DNA of 28,324 nucleotides from JAGLTN01 sp035403325 (GCA_964492365.1 CAZBKA010000025.1:1-28324), one strand, 5' to 3'. Counted from the first letter of the stretch, positions 16,801 through 24,172 are shown. A program made the numbers and translations. The notes: generated by a model from the sequence alone, not told the origin.

Positions 16801-17108
16801 TATTCAATCTGGTTAGTCTGCGAACTCGCAACCTTGCCGCTGTCCCACAAATCACCGACATTCTTTCCGATATTCTCTTCAGAAGAAGCGACTATAATCT
16901 GATAAGCACTTTGAACCTTGCCCTTGCCCGTCGAACTTACTATCCAGCTAAGCCTCGGATTCGCTGCATCTATCGCAATAGGCTCTGAATGATATTCAAC
17001 CCGCAACCGCTCCGCCTTAATACCTCCCTCGAAAAAACCAGCCCCGCTGGCAATACCAAAATTAAACCCCGCAACCACAATAAAAACAACCAATAAAAAC
17101 TGCCTCAT
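13854..17108 (-). CDS. Exported GH78 alpha-L-rhamnosidase
   Basis: 1084 residues from the ATG at 17108, chosen because AGGAG (17114-17118) is 5 bases upstream and a signal peptide (MRQFLLVVFIVVAGFNFG ... ASG) starts there. Domain order: N-terminal Ig-like domain (about 30-140), a galactose-binding-type beta-sandwich (about 155-320), the rhamnosidase N-terminal sandwich with 'YVTALGLYEMRINGQKISD' (about 340-510), a concanavalin-like domain, an (alpha/alpha)6 barrel and a C-terminal beta domain. Catalytic features: DCPQRDERMGW at 672-682, with D677 or E678 as candidate acid, and E939 in WERWDGW as the base. GH78 enzymes release terminal L-rhamnose from plant glycosides, pectins and polysaccharides. 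The extra early sandwich could be a CBM67-like sugar-binding module. Single-gene unit. Confidence 0.94.
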   Translation of the reverse strand: MRQFLLVVFIVVAGFNFGIASGAGFFEGGIKAERLRVEYHSEPIAIDAANPRLSWIVSSTGKGKVQSAYQIIVASSEENIGKNVGDLWDSGKVASSQTNQIEYAGKGLESREQCWWKVMIWDGEGKKSDWSAVSSWKMGLMNKADWKAKWIGYDKPEPAKYKQPELDMNLDGCNWYWYSKEDADPQKQAPPGVIYFRKKITLAEDKVVERARFILGVDDEAEIYINEQFGGKVRMEMGKTICDVTGLLKSGENILTIFASNFVAGWPANGYNPCGLIAKMEIDFADGSKTAVAIDESWKVTDEKAPADWMKIGFDDSLWQKPEFICKYGEGLYGGFDKRYILPPPPYLRKDFSLSKPVKEAYVYVTALGLYEMRINGQKISDAILTPGWSDFRKRVNYNAYDVTGLLKEGDNAAGAILADGWYAGYLAWNRVRGRYGNEPRFIAQMEIEYIDGRRETIVTDSSWKASYGPIFEADVLEGVTYDAREEMPGWDKTKFDDSKWDSVTVTDSVDIIMQVHAGEPVRVEKEIEPIEITEPHPGYYVFDLGQNFSGFARLKIKGEAGQKVTIKFAETLNKDGSTYTANLRDARATETYICKGDGVEIWQPDFTFHGFRYVEVTGISEMPGKDMITGLVVHSDTPVVGSFECSNGLINQIYSNVTWSQRSNFVDVPTDCPQRDERMGWLGDAQIFVRAATYNMDVASFFSKWMWDVVDGQSEDGKFPDVAPNMAASGSGSAAWADAGIICPWTIYKVYNDKKILEQHYPAMQKWMEFCEKNSDGLLRPKTEYPDWLSIGEDTPREIIGTTYFAYSAGLMSEIAEAIGKHEDAKKYAELKERIKDAFNKAYVSEDGTIKGNTQCCYVLALYFDLLDKEMRPIAAKHLIGRIEAMNWHLSTGFVGLSYLMPVLAETGNVDTAYRLMLNETFPGWGYSIKNGATTIWERWDGWTEEKGFQAPGMNSFNHYSLGAVSSWLMGGIAGIETDGVAYRKIVIKPLPGGGLSYAKGSFDSINGLIKSIWRHEGGVFVLDVTVPANTSATVYVPTSCMCLEGISKIAKDKNYAKFIEYKDGYASFAVGSGDYKFESKLE

Positions 17109-17245
17109 ATCATCTCCTGAAAACATCTAAAACACATTCTCAAAACCAGCCATACATAATACTGCTAACAACATATAAATACACAATCCTGCAGAAATTG
17201 TTTATCAAAAAATCAAAAAAACCTTAACTATCACTCCGAACCAAT

Positions 17246-17282
17246 AAAAAAAACCCCAGCTCATTTCACTGAGCCGGGGTTT
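17246..17282 (-). terminator. Rho-independent terminator of the prolyl isomerase gene
   Basis: AAACCCC-A-GCTC (17251-17262) pairs with GAGC-C-GGGGTTT (17271-17282) with one mismatch and an 8-base loop. On the minus strand it is followed by eight Ts (A run 17246-17253). It is placed 24 bp after the stop of the gene at 17306-18496. Confidence 0.85.
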
Positions 17283-17305
17283 GATATCTTTCTAAAAATC
17301 CGCCG

Positions 17306-18496
17306 TTATTTAACTGGCATAGGCATCGCGGGCTGTGCTTTCTGCTGCTCAGCTGGATCCTTACCTGCTGGATAAACCAGTTTGCCGCTCTTCTTGGCGC
17401 CGTCTTTCAGAGTTTCAATATAACTCTTAGCAAATTCACTCTGCTTCTTCTGCTTCAGCATTTCCTTTATCTCTGCCTTGGCATCTTCAAATTTCGTAAC
17501 ACTTGCTTCAGTATGACCGGTCTTTTTGATTATATGATAACCGAAATTAGTCTCAACAATACCACTTACTTCCCCGTCCTTAAGTGCAAATGCTGCTTCC
17601 TCAAATTCAGGTACCATCTGACCCTTGCCGAATTCACCCAGGTCGCCGCCATTTGCTGATGAAGGACAAGATGAATATTCCTTCGCCAATGCTGCAAAGT
17701 CGCCGCCGTCCTTAACTTTCTTAAGAACTTCCTCTGCCTTAGCCTTAGATGCTACTTTCAGCAAATTAGGATCACTATTAGGATCTGCATTAGGATCTGG
17801 ATCTGCAAATTTTATAAGAATATGGCTTGCTTTGCACATCTCAGGTTTTGCAAACTCCTCTGCGTTTCCGTCATAATATGCCTTAACTTCTGCATCATTG
17901 ACATCAACCTTACCTGCCCACTGGCTTTCCATAAATCTCAGGTAAGTAAAACCCTTCTTAATATCAGCGCGAACTGCATCAAACTTCTGACCCTGTGCTT
18001 CAACCAAAGCCTTAAAATCATCGTATGACATCGGAGGTGTCTGCTTGCCTGCGATTTCCTCGGTTATCAGTTTAGTAACATCATCATCACTAAGCTCAAT
18101 CTTCGCCTTGGCAACTTCAGTATCAATCAGTTTTTCGATAACCATTCTCTCAACAGCTTCCTGTCTCATTCTCTGTTTGAATGATTCAATAAAGGCTGGT
18201 GGAATATTAGCTGACTGAGATGCCATTCTCTCAAGCTTAGGTTTAACCAACTCATCGATCTGGCTTTCCATAACGTTTTCGCCATTAATCGTTACTGCAA
18301 TTTCATCAACTTTGCGTGCTTCCAAACCAACCGCTGCAGTTGCCTCTTCAGCCTTGGCTTCCTTAGCTGCTGCTTTTTCCTGACCTGGAACCTTAGCATT
18401 TTTAATATCATCTGCCTTCTTATCCTCCGCGAAGGACGTTAAAGCAAGAAAACTCACAATAACTAGCGAAATAAAAACAACAAAACGACTCTTCAT
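17306..18496 (-). CDS. Exported parvulin-type peptidyl-prolyl isomerase / SurA-like chaperone
   Basis: 396 residues. Residues 1-23 form a signal peptide (SFLALTSFA-E), followed by an Ala/Lys/Glu-rich linker (about 25-60). A SurA/PrsA-type helical chaperone domain covers about 65-210: 'VTINGENVMESQIDELVKPKLE', 'MRQEAVERMVIEKLIDTEVAKAKI', and so on. The rotamase domain is about 222-340 with KASHILIKF, GGDFAALAKEYSSCPS, GGDLGEFGKGQMVPEFEEAAFAL and FGYHIIKK. Such proteins help exported proteins fold in the periplasm. An acidic DPDPNADPNSDPN insertion sits between the first strand and the first helix of the isomerase domain. The tail (PAGKDPAEQQKAQPAMPMPVK) is Pro/Ala-rich. Own promoter and terminator suggest a single-gene unit. 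Confidence 0.93.
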   Translation of the reverse strand: MKSRFVVFISLVIVSFLALTSFAEDKKADDIKNAKVPGQEKAAAKEAKAEEATAAVGLEARKVDEIAVTINGENVMESQIDELVKPKLERMASQSANIPPAFIESFKQRMRQEAVERMVIEKLIDTEVAKAKIELSDDDVTKLITEEIAGKQTPPMSYDDFKALVEAQGQKFDAVRADIKKGFTYLRFMESQWAGKVDVNDAEVKAYYDGNAEEFAKPEMCKASHILIKFADPDPNADPNSDPNLLKVASKAKAEEVLKKVKDGGDFAALAKEYSSCPSSANGGDLGEFGKGQMVPEFEEAAFALKDGEVSGIVETNFGYHIIKKTGHTEASVTKFEDAKAEIKEMLKQKKQSEFAKSYIETLKDGAKKSGKLVYPAGKDPAEQQKAQPAMPMPVK

Positions 18497-18560
18497 TATA
18501 CCTACCCTTTCTAAAGAACTAAAAAAGTTAATCTACTTAACTAAAAACAATAAGCGTAAT

Positions 18561-18589
18561 ATTATCATATTAACATTGTCGCAAGTCAA
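18561..18589 (-). promoter_or_regulatory. Sigma-70 promoter of the prolyl isomerase gene
   Basis: On the minus strand: TTGACT (18589-18584), 17-base spacer, GATAAT (18566-18561), a five-of-six match to TATAAT. It lies 65 bp before the start codon at 18496. Confidence 0.6.
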
Positions 18590-18759
18590 TCTTAAAAAGT
18601 GACAACAGATTACTTTACGACCATAATTACCTCCCTGTTCAACCTTAATTCCGCATCCTTTGCTGAATTTTGACCCAAATCCGCTTTTTTTACCATTTTC
18701 AATAACTATACTATCAAAAAACCGAATTTAAAACTATTATCTATAAATTATTTATTACT

Positions 18760-18787
18760 TTGCTTTGCCCTATAAAAACATTATCTT
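18760..18787 (+). promoter_or_regulatory. Possible promoter of the sugar-porter gene
   Basis: TTGCTT (18760-18765), 16-base spacer, TATCTT (18782-18787), 34 bp before the ATG. Both boxes are only partial matches in AT-rich DNA. Confidence 0.3.
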
Positions 18788-18821
18788 AATCAGTTAAAAA
18801 CGAAAAAAACAGGAGATTGTA

Positions 18822-20201
18822 ATGAAATTAGATAATAACACCGGCTCACCTCTCTACATCATAAAAATATGCCTTGTTGCGGCATTAGGCGGATTATTGT
18901 TCGGCTTCGACACTGCCGTAATCGCAGGAACAATACCTTTCCTGACCTTACATTTTCAGTTAAATGACATAATGCTCGGCTGGGCCGTTAGCAGCGTTCT
19001 CATCGGATGCATGGTAGGCGCAGCTACCGCCGGTTACTTCAGCGATAAATTCGGAAGAAAAAAAGTACTCATCGTATGTGCGGTACTCTTTGCCATCTCC
19101 GCAATCTGGTCCGGTCTGGCCATAACCCTGTACGATTTCATCCTCGCACGCTGGTTAGGAGGCCTCGGCGTCGGTGCCGCTTCAATGCTCTCTCCAATGT
19201 ACATCTCTGAAATATCACCAGCAAAAATCAGGGGAAGACTCGTCTCACTCAACCAGTTAACGATCGTTATCGGTATACTCGCAGCTTATGGCGTCGATTA
19301 CGCTCTCGTAGACATAGGTGATACAAACTGGAGATGGATGTTTGGCTCTGAAACTTTCCCCGCTGTGGCTTTTCTGCTCTTCCTCTTTACAGTACCAGAA
19401 AGCCCACGTTGGTTAGTTAAACAGCAAAAAGAAGACCAGGCTCTATACATCCTCAGCAAAGTCGGTGGTGCAGAACACGCTAAAAACGAAATGCTCGAAA
19501 TTAAAGGTGCTCTGACACAGGAAGAAAATACCATTGCAATGTTATTTCAACCCGGAATGAGAGTCGCACTAACAATCGGAATCGTCCTCGCCATCCTCCA
19601 GCAGGTAACAGGAATAAACATAATCCTCTACTACGCACCTAAAATATTCGAGAGCATGGGCTTTGAAAGAAACGCTTCACTCCTAAACACCGTCGCCGTC
19701 GGCACAGCAAACCTTGTCGCAACATTCATCGCAATAACATTCGTCGATAAACTCGGAAGAAAGCTCCTCCTTCTTATAGGCTCCGCAGGAATGGGACTAT
19801 GCCTCCTGATGGTAGGCATCTCGATACAATACGATATCTTCAAAGATTTTGTCATAGGTTCAACCGTTATCCCCAAAGGCTACCTGGTAATTGCCTTCAT
19901 CGTCGGTTATATCGCCTTCTTCGCCAGCTCACTTGGTCCGATAGTATGGGTCGTTATGAGCGAAATATTCCCAACAAAGATCAGAGGACGCGCAATGAGC
20001 ATCTCAACCGTAGCATTATGGATCGCCTGTTTCGCCGTATCGATGGCTTTTCCAGTTATGCTCGAAAGGCTCCCAGCAATCACAACTTTCGGAATATTTG
20101 CCCTCATGTGCGCCATAATGTTTGTCTTCACTCTCATTGTCCTCCCGGAAACTAAAGGAAAAACATTAGAAGAGATTGAAAAGTGCTGGGTCAAAGATTA
20201 A
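18822..20201 (+). CDS. Sugar-porter family MFS transporter (XylE/GLUT-like)
   Basis: 459 residues with about 12 membrane segments, inner membrane. Family signatures are in order: GGLLFGFDTAVIAG in helix 1, DKFGRKK between helices 2 and 3, 'SEISPAKIRGRL' after helix 4, PESPRWLV before the central loop, QQVTGINIILYYAP in helix 7, 'VDKLGRKLLL' between helices 8 and 9, and PETKGKTLEEIE at the C-terminus. These mark proton-driven hexose or pentose uptake. AGGAG lies 6 bases before the ATG. The sugar is not predictable; the nearby rhamnosidase and GH130 genes hint at plant-derived monosaccharides. The thioesterase gene follows after 9 bp, probably in the same transcript. Confidence 0.93.
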   Translation: MKLDNNTGSPLYIIKICLVAALGGLLFGFDTAVIAGTIPFLTLHFQLNDIMLGWAVSSVLIGCMVGAATAGYFSDKFGRKKVLIVCAVLFAISAIWSGLAITLYDFILARWLGGLGVGAASMLSPMYISEISPAKIRGRLVSLNQLTIVIGILAAYGVDYALVDIGDTNWRWMFGSETFPAVAFLLFLFTVPESPRWLVKQQKEDQALYILSKVGGAEHAKNEMLEIKGALTQEENTIAMLFQPGMRVALTIGIVLAILQQVTGINIILYYAPKIFESMGFERNASLLNTVAVGTANLVATFIAITFVDKLGRKLLLLIGSAGMGLCLLMVGISIQYDIFKDFVIGSTVIPKGYLVIAFIVGYIAFFASSLGPIVWVVMSEIFPTKIRGRAMSISTVALWIACFAVSMAFPVMLERLPAITTFGIFALMCAIMFVFTLIVLPETKGKTLEEIEKCWVKD

Positions 20202-20210
20202 AATACCACA

Positions 20211-20630
20211 ATGATGAATTTTCCAGAAAAAGTTACTATTAATTCGTTCAAAACAACAATTGTGCCAAGATACTCCGAAACCGATCAGGGAGGCGTTATC
20301 CACAACAGCGTCTACCCTGTCTGGTTCGAGATTGGCAGAACTGAACTGCTCCGCGCAAACAAAGTCGCATACAAGGACCTCGAAGCCGCAGGCATATTCT
20401 TCGTCGTCGCCGAAATACATATCAAATACCGAAGACCTGCCTTCTACGATGAAACTCTCGAAATTGAAACAACCTGCGACAAAGTTACCGCAAGCAAAAT
20501 AATACACACCTATAAAATAACCGACCCCAAAACAGGCATAACAGTAGCCGAAGGAATGACCGCCTTAGCTTGCATAAACAAAGATGGAAAAGTAAGAAGA
20601 ATCCCGGATTTCATGTACCCCGCCGAATAA
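20211..20630 (+). CDS. Acyl-CoA thioesterase, YbgC-like hotdog protein
   Basis: 139 residues, single hotdog domain. The active-site motif RYSETDQGGVIHNSVYPVWFE (family: Y.ETD..G...N..Y..W.E) is intact with the catalytic Asp, followed by the usual 'R..Y' and long central helix (FEIGRTELLRANKVAYKDLE) and the strand KYRRPAFYDETLEIET. These cytoplasmic enzymes hydrolyse acyl-CoA thioesters. The start could be either of two adjacent ATGs (20211 or 20214). No clear ribosome site is present, which fits translation coupled to the transporter gene 9 bp upstream. There is no functional link to sugar import that I can point to. Confidence 0.9.
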   Translation: MMNFPEKVTINSFKTTIVPRYSETDQGGVIHNSVYPVWFEIGRTELLRANKVAYKDLEAAGIFFVVAEIHIKYRRPAFYDETLEIETTCDKVTASKIIHTYKITDPKTGITVAEGMTALACINKDGKVRRIPDFMYPAE

Positions 20631-20671
20631 ACCCTGTCAAGTAGCCGCCATCTGTTTAGCATCTAATATTC

Positions 20672-21151
20672 TTAACGCCGCTGCCATAGGAAATCTTCGC
20701 TTTTAGATTTCTGTAGTTTTATTTTCTTGGCTCTATATAGATAAGCCATCAAAGATTCCATAGCGAAACATAACGCTATTATAGCAAATAAGCTGATGTT
20801 AAAATTGCTTTTGGCTACCTCGGCATCTTCTGCTGTCATCTCAACTGAAAGCTTGGAAACAAAGCCTTTAAAGAAAAAAACACAGCTTGCACCAAGGTAC
20901 GTAAAGACCAGAACTACTGCTACCTTTAACCAACGTGGGAAAAATTCTTTCAGACTTTTATCCCAATACCAATCCTTGCCCTGACGCAATGGCTTAGTGA
21001 CAATCACTCTGATTCCAAACAATGCAACCATTACAATTTCTAATGCGATAGATATAGGATCACATGGCAGAGAATAATCTAATAACAATAATAGATGAAC
21101 AGACAAACTAAACAAAAAACCAAGAAATTGCAAACACAGCAAAGTTGTCAC
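20672..21151 (-). CDS. Small four-helix membrane protein of unknown function
   Basis: 159 residues with a GTG start at 21151 supported by AGGGG about 7 bases upstream. Four membrane helices are predicted: near 3-24, 33-51, 75-94 and 117-138. A conserved-looking loop between helices 2 and 3 reads KPLRQGKDWYWDKSLKEFFPRW, and the C-terminal tail is strongly basic (RAKKIKLQKSKSEDFLWQRR). I do not recognise the family. It is the last gene of a minus-strand run of small membrane proteins. Confidence 0.6.
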   Translation of the reverse strand: MTTLLCLQFLGFLFSLSVHLLLLLDYSLPCDPISIALEIVMVALFGIRVIVTKPLRQGKDWYWDKSLKEFFPRWLKVAVVLVFTYLGASCVFFFKGFVSKLSVEMTAEDAEVAKSNFNISLFAIIALCFAMESLMAYLYRAKKIKLQKSKSEDFLWQRR

Positions 21152-21208
21152 TTCAATCCCCTTAATATTTTGGTTAATTAGTTTTGTTATCGTGTACCTT
21201 TTAGGCGT

Positions 21209-21331
21209 CTACATGAATATAATAATGTAAACGTTAAACCATAAATTGCCATCCAATGCCTTTGGCAACCTCGTACAATCGCGTAGCTTAAACTTTTTGT
21301 ATACTAATAAATCTTTTACCTCAGATTCCAT
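21209..21331 (-). CDS. Possible 40-residue protein between two membrane-protein genes
   Basis: An ATG at 21331 lies 3 bases after the stop of the preceding gene. It is served by AAGGA with a 7-base spacing that overlaps the end of that gene (RKD-stop), a layout typical of translational coupling. The product is MESEVKDLLVYKKFKLRDC..., ending in a short hydrophobic stretch (FNVYIIIFM). It is too short for family assignment, and the good ribosome site is the only support. Confidence 0.35.
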   Translation of the reverse strand: MESEVKDLLVYKKFKLRDCTRLPKALDGNLWFNVYIIIFM

Positions 21332-21334
21332 TTT

Positions 21335-21850
21335 TTAATCCTTACGGAAAATATACTTTTCAATAAGAGCATATGGCGAATACTTCATCCAGAAAGATGA
21401 TTGTTTTGAGTTTCTGAATAAATCTTTGTGAAAAACAATTCTAAAAAATGGATCAATTGCCATGCATATACTTCCCCACAATCCTATCCACAGGTATATT
21501 TGCCAGAAATCACAAAAAATACTATTAAGGGTTTCTATTTTACTACCTGACCTCCACCATAATAGATAATAAATCGCAAGTACCATCCTTACAACTAAAA
21601 CCAGAATGACCCCCGATAAAAACCCTGTAAAAATAGACAGCTTAAAAGATTGTTTGCATTGTTTCCATGAAAATAAAAGTAACCAGGAATGATAGGGTAC
21701 AAACAATACTACCCATATTGTCGCAGCTTTAATAATCACACTATCTATCTCATAGCGATAAATTATTGCTTGTAAAATTGACAATATTATTAACAGCATC
21801 GAGGTAGAAAATAAAGTTTTAAAGTAAACTCTCGTAGTCAAATTATTCAT
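21335..21850 (-). CDS. Four-helix membrane protein of unknown function
   Basis: 171 residues from the ATG at 21850, preferred over the in-frame ATG at 21862 because GAGGG (21856-21860) is 5 bases upstream. Predicted membrane helices are near 12-32, 40-60, 70-95 and 115-140. Notable polar stretches are SWKQCKQSFK between helices 2 and 3 and 'DPFFRIVFHKDLFRNSKQ' after helix 4. It ends in a basic cytoplasmic tail. No family is recognised. It lies 110 bp after the next membrane-protein gene of the cluster. Confidence 0.6.
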   Translation of the reverse strand: MNNLTTRVYFKTLFSTSMLLIILSILQAIIYRYEIDSVIIKAATIWVVLFVPYHSWLLLFSWKQCKQSFKLSIFTGFLSGVILVLVVRMVLAIYYLLWWRSGSKIETLNSIFCDFWQIYLWIGLWGSICMAIDPFFRIVFHKDLFRNSKQSSFWMKYSPYALIEKYIFRKD

Positions 21851-21960
21851 TTTAACCCTCATAAATAATTATACTAATAAATTTTGTGACTTATCATCTT
21901 TTAAATCATCCGTGCCATTAACATCATAGTGACATATAGGCTGCTATATCTTTCATAAAA

Positions 21961-22347
21961 TCACATCTTTTTCTTCACACAATAAAGAAAGTAAGAAAGC
22001 GGTAAAAATAAAACCAAAGCAACCATAATGTCACTTAATAAAAACAAAGTTAACCACTCTATTGCAGAGCCGAAACTCTCAGCAACAAAAAAACATCCCG
22101 ATACACCAGCAAATACATGTACTGCAATTAATAACAAACTCCAGATACAGATTTTTTGAAAACGATTTTCTGCTCGTTCAGTTGGCATACCAACTATAAC
22201 AATATAAATTTGACAAATTAAATATGGCAGAAAAGGACGGACACCGACCTGTTCAATACCGCCAGCCAGTAATATCCATAAAGTTGCGATATAATTAAGC
22301 AATACAAATAATGCTGGGCCGATAAACATTCTTTTATTCATCTCCAT
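21961..22347 (-). CDS. Small four-helix membrane protein of unknown function
   Basis: 128 residues; the ATG at 22347 has AGGA about 7 bases upstream. Predicted membrane helices are near 8-28, 40-54, 68-87 and 97-122, with very short loops and a lysine-rich end (CVKKKM). The loop GMPTERAENRFQK faces the cytoplasm if the N-terminus is inside. No family is recognised. Its start overlaps the end of a possible 77-residue reading frame upstream. Confidence 0.6.
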   Translation of the reverse strand: MEMNKRMFIGPALFVLLNYIATLWILLAGGIEQVGVRPFLPYLICQIYIVIVGMPTERAENRFQKICIWSLLLIAVHVFAGVSGCFFVAESFGSAIEWLTLFLLSDIMVALVLFLPLSYFLYCVKKKM

Positions 22348-22571
22348 TTTAAAATCCTCAAAATCGTAGCGTTCGCCTCACAAACCATTCTACCCAACTT
22401 TCCAGACACGTCAATTACATAATCACACTCAACCGCCAGCCCGCCATCACACAACCATATATATAGACACGAATTACCAACCAGCTCCACTCTCACCTTG
22501 ATAAATATCCCACTATTCACAACAAATTCATTTTCTATTGCTTTCCCACCCCGCAGCTCCCTGCAACACAC
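22338..22571 (-). CDS. Possible small protein overlapping the first membrane-protein gene
   Basis: 77 residues from a GTG at 22571. The stop lies inside the next gene's start (ATGGAGATGA), an overlap typical of coupled genes. The middle part (FVVNSGIFIKVRVELVGNSC, then LAVECDYVIDVSGKLGR) alternates hydrophobic and polar residues like beta strands and has few rare codons. The GTG has no proper ribosome site, so it may be an internal frame of a decayed gene. Presence as a real gene is uncertain. Confidence 0.35.
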   Translation of the reverse strand: MCCRELRGGKAIENEFVVNSGIFIKVRVELVGNSCLYIWLCDGGLAVECDYVIDVSGKLGRMVCEANATILRILKWR

Positions 22572-22630
22572 CTAAAACACCCGAAATATTCCGCCCAAAG
22601 CTGATTTATCAAAAAATAAATGATACTCAT

Positions 22631-22659
22631 TTGACTTGTTAAGAGCAATTAACTAAACT
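22631..22659 (+). promoter_or_regulatory. Promoter of the purF-purM transcript
   Basis: TTGACT (22631-22636), 17-base spacer, TAAACT (22654-22659), 67 bp before the purF start. Both hexamers match sigma-70 consensus well. No purine riboswitch fold or clear PurR-type operator was seen in the short leader. Confidence 0.55.
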
Positions 22660-22726
22660 ATCGCCTGTACTGATTCTCAGTGTAATCTTCAATTGTTATA
22701 AGTTAATACGTAAAGGGTTTATCTGG

Positions 22727-24172
22727 ATGTGTTCAGATAAAAAAGAAGAATGCGGCATATTTGGTATCTATGGCGATCCTGATGCCGTACAAAAAACCTA
22801 TTTTGGTCTCTTCAGCCTCCAGCACAGGGGACAGGAATCTGCTGGAATAGCTTCATGCGACGGACAATATATTCAGCGATACACCGGAATGGGCCCCGTA
22901 AGGAAAGTTTTCGGTGATGGTGATGGTATTCTTGAAAAACTTGCAAATCCGATGGCCATAGGTCATGTCCGATACTCAACTACCGGAGCAAGTAAGGCCC
23001 TCAACAGCCAGCCTTTCCTCAGCGAATACTCAAGGGGACAGGTCGCCGTCGCTCACAATGGAAATCTGATAAATGCCTCACTCCTCAGAGATGAGTACGA
23101 AGCCTACGGAAGCATATTCAAATCAACTTCAGATACCGAAATTATTATTCACCTCATCGCAAAGCCTTCACACGTAAGCAAACCTGACCCGCTCGCTCAC
23201 GTACTTAACCATCTTCAGGGTGCTTATAGCCTGCTATTCATGTTTTCTGACAGAATAGAAGCCGCAAGGGACCCTTACGGAGTACATCCATTAGCAATTG
23301 GAAAAACTCCCGAAGGTGCTTTCGTCATAGCAAGTGAAACTTGTGCCTTCGACGCCATCGGTGCCGAATTCATCCGTGAAGTCGAACCTGGAGAAATAAT
23401 AACTCTCGATAAACATGGTATGTCAAGCAGGTTTTTTGTAAAACCGGGAACTATCAAACCCGCATATTGCCTCTTTGAACATATATATTTCGCCAAACAA
23501 AACAGTTTCTTCTTCGGCGAAAACGTCCACGAATTCAGAAAAAAAATCGGAAAAAGACTCGCTGTTGAACATCCCGTAGACGCCGACCTCGTAATACCCG
23601 TCCCAGACTCCGGAACAGCCGCTGCTATCGGATACTCCGAACAAAGCAAGCTCCCTTTCGATATGGGTCTAATCAGAAGTCACTATGTCGGAAGAACTTT
23701 CCTCGCTCCAGATCAAAAAGCAAGGGAAATGGCAGTAAAAGTAAAACTTGCCGTTGTTAAAGAAGCCGTAAAAGGAAAAAGAATCATCGTCGTTGACGAT
23801 TCTATCGTAAGAGGAACTACAACAAGGGGCAAAATGAGGGCACTGCGGGAAGCTGGTGCAAAAGAAATTCATCTCCGCGCAAGCTGCCCCCCTATCAAGT
23901 TCCCATGTTTCTATGGCGTTGATTTCCCAACCAAAGAAGAATTAATCGCCAATAACCGTACCCTTGACCAAATCAGGGATTTCCTTGAAGTTGATACTCT
24001 CGGCTACCTCTCACTCGAGGGCCTGCTCGAATGTGCCAAATGTCCCAACGACCATTATTGCACAGCTTGCTGGAACGGAAAATACAAAATACCAGTGGAC
24101 ATCGCGCTTAATAAATTCGCAATGGAACACTATCAAATGCAGTTATTTAATGAGCCTACAGAATATGAGTAA
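22727..24172 (+). CDS. purF: Amidophosphoribosyltransferase
   Basis: 481 residues; first committed step of purine synthesis (PRPP plus glutamine gives phosphoribosylamine). The N-terminus MCSDKKEE-C9-GIFGIYG implies an eight-residue propeptide removed to expose catalytic Cys9, as in the Bacillus subtilis enzyme. Glutaminase motifs QHRGQESAGI and GHVRYSTTGA follow. The PRPP site is IIVVDDSIVRGTTTRGK. Four cysteines, C248, C394, C445 and C448, fit the spacing of the [4Fe-4S] ligands of the B. subtilis type (C236, C382, C437, C440), so an iron-sulfur, probably oxygen-sensitive enzyme is predicted. AAAGGG lies about 10 bases before the start. The stop overlaps the purM start. Confidence 0.97.
   Translation: MCSDKKEECGIFGIYGDPDAVQKTYFGLFSLQHRGQESAGIASCDGQYIQRYTGMGPVRKVFGDGDGILEKLANPMAIGHVRYSTTGASKALNSQPFLSEYSRGQVAVAHNGNLINASLLRDEYEAYGSIFKSTSDTEIIIHLIAKPSHVSKPDPLAHVLNHLQGAYSLLFMFSDRIEAARDPYGVHPLAIGKTPEGAFVIASETCAFDAIGAEFIREVEPGEIITLDKHGMSSRFFVKPGTIKPAYCLFEHIYFAKQNSFFFGENVHEFRKKIGKRLAVEHPVDADLVIPVPDSGTAAAIGYSEQSKLPFDMGLIRSHYVGRTFLAPDQKAREMAVKVKLAVVKEAVKGKRIIVVDDSIVRGTTTRGKMRALREAGAKEIHLRASCPPIKFPCFYGVDFPTKEELIANNRTLDQIRDFLEVDTLGYLSLEGLLECAKCPNDHYCTACWNGKYKIPVDIALNKFAMEHYQMQLFNEPTEYE

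Larger units (their letters stand above)
18497..18821. other. Divergent promoter region between prolyl isomerase and sugar-porter genes
   Basis: 325 AT-rich bases without a credible gene. They contain the promoter for the minus-strand isomerase gene (18561-18589) and a weaker candidate for the plus-strand transporter (18760-18787). I see no inverted repeat strong enough to call an operator and no riboswitch fold. Confidence 0.6.

Noticed and set aside
22660..22726. Possible purine riboswitch or PurR operator in the purF leader
   Set aside because: The leader after the promoter is only about 65 bases and shows no three-way junction or paired operator half-sites.
23964..24164. Upstream extension of purM
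   Set aside because: The extension is entirely within purF in another frame, and the family N-terminus starts at the ATG at 24165.
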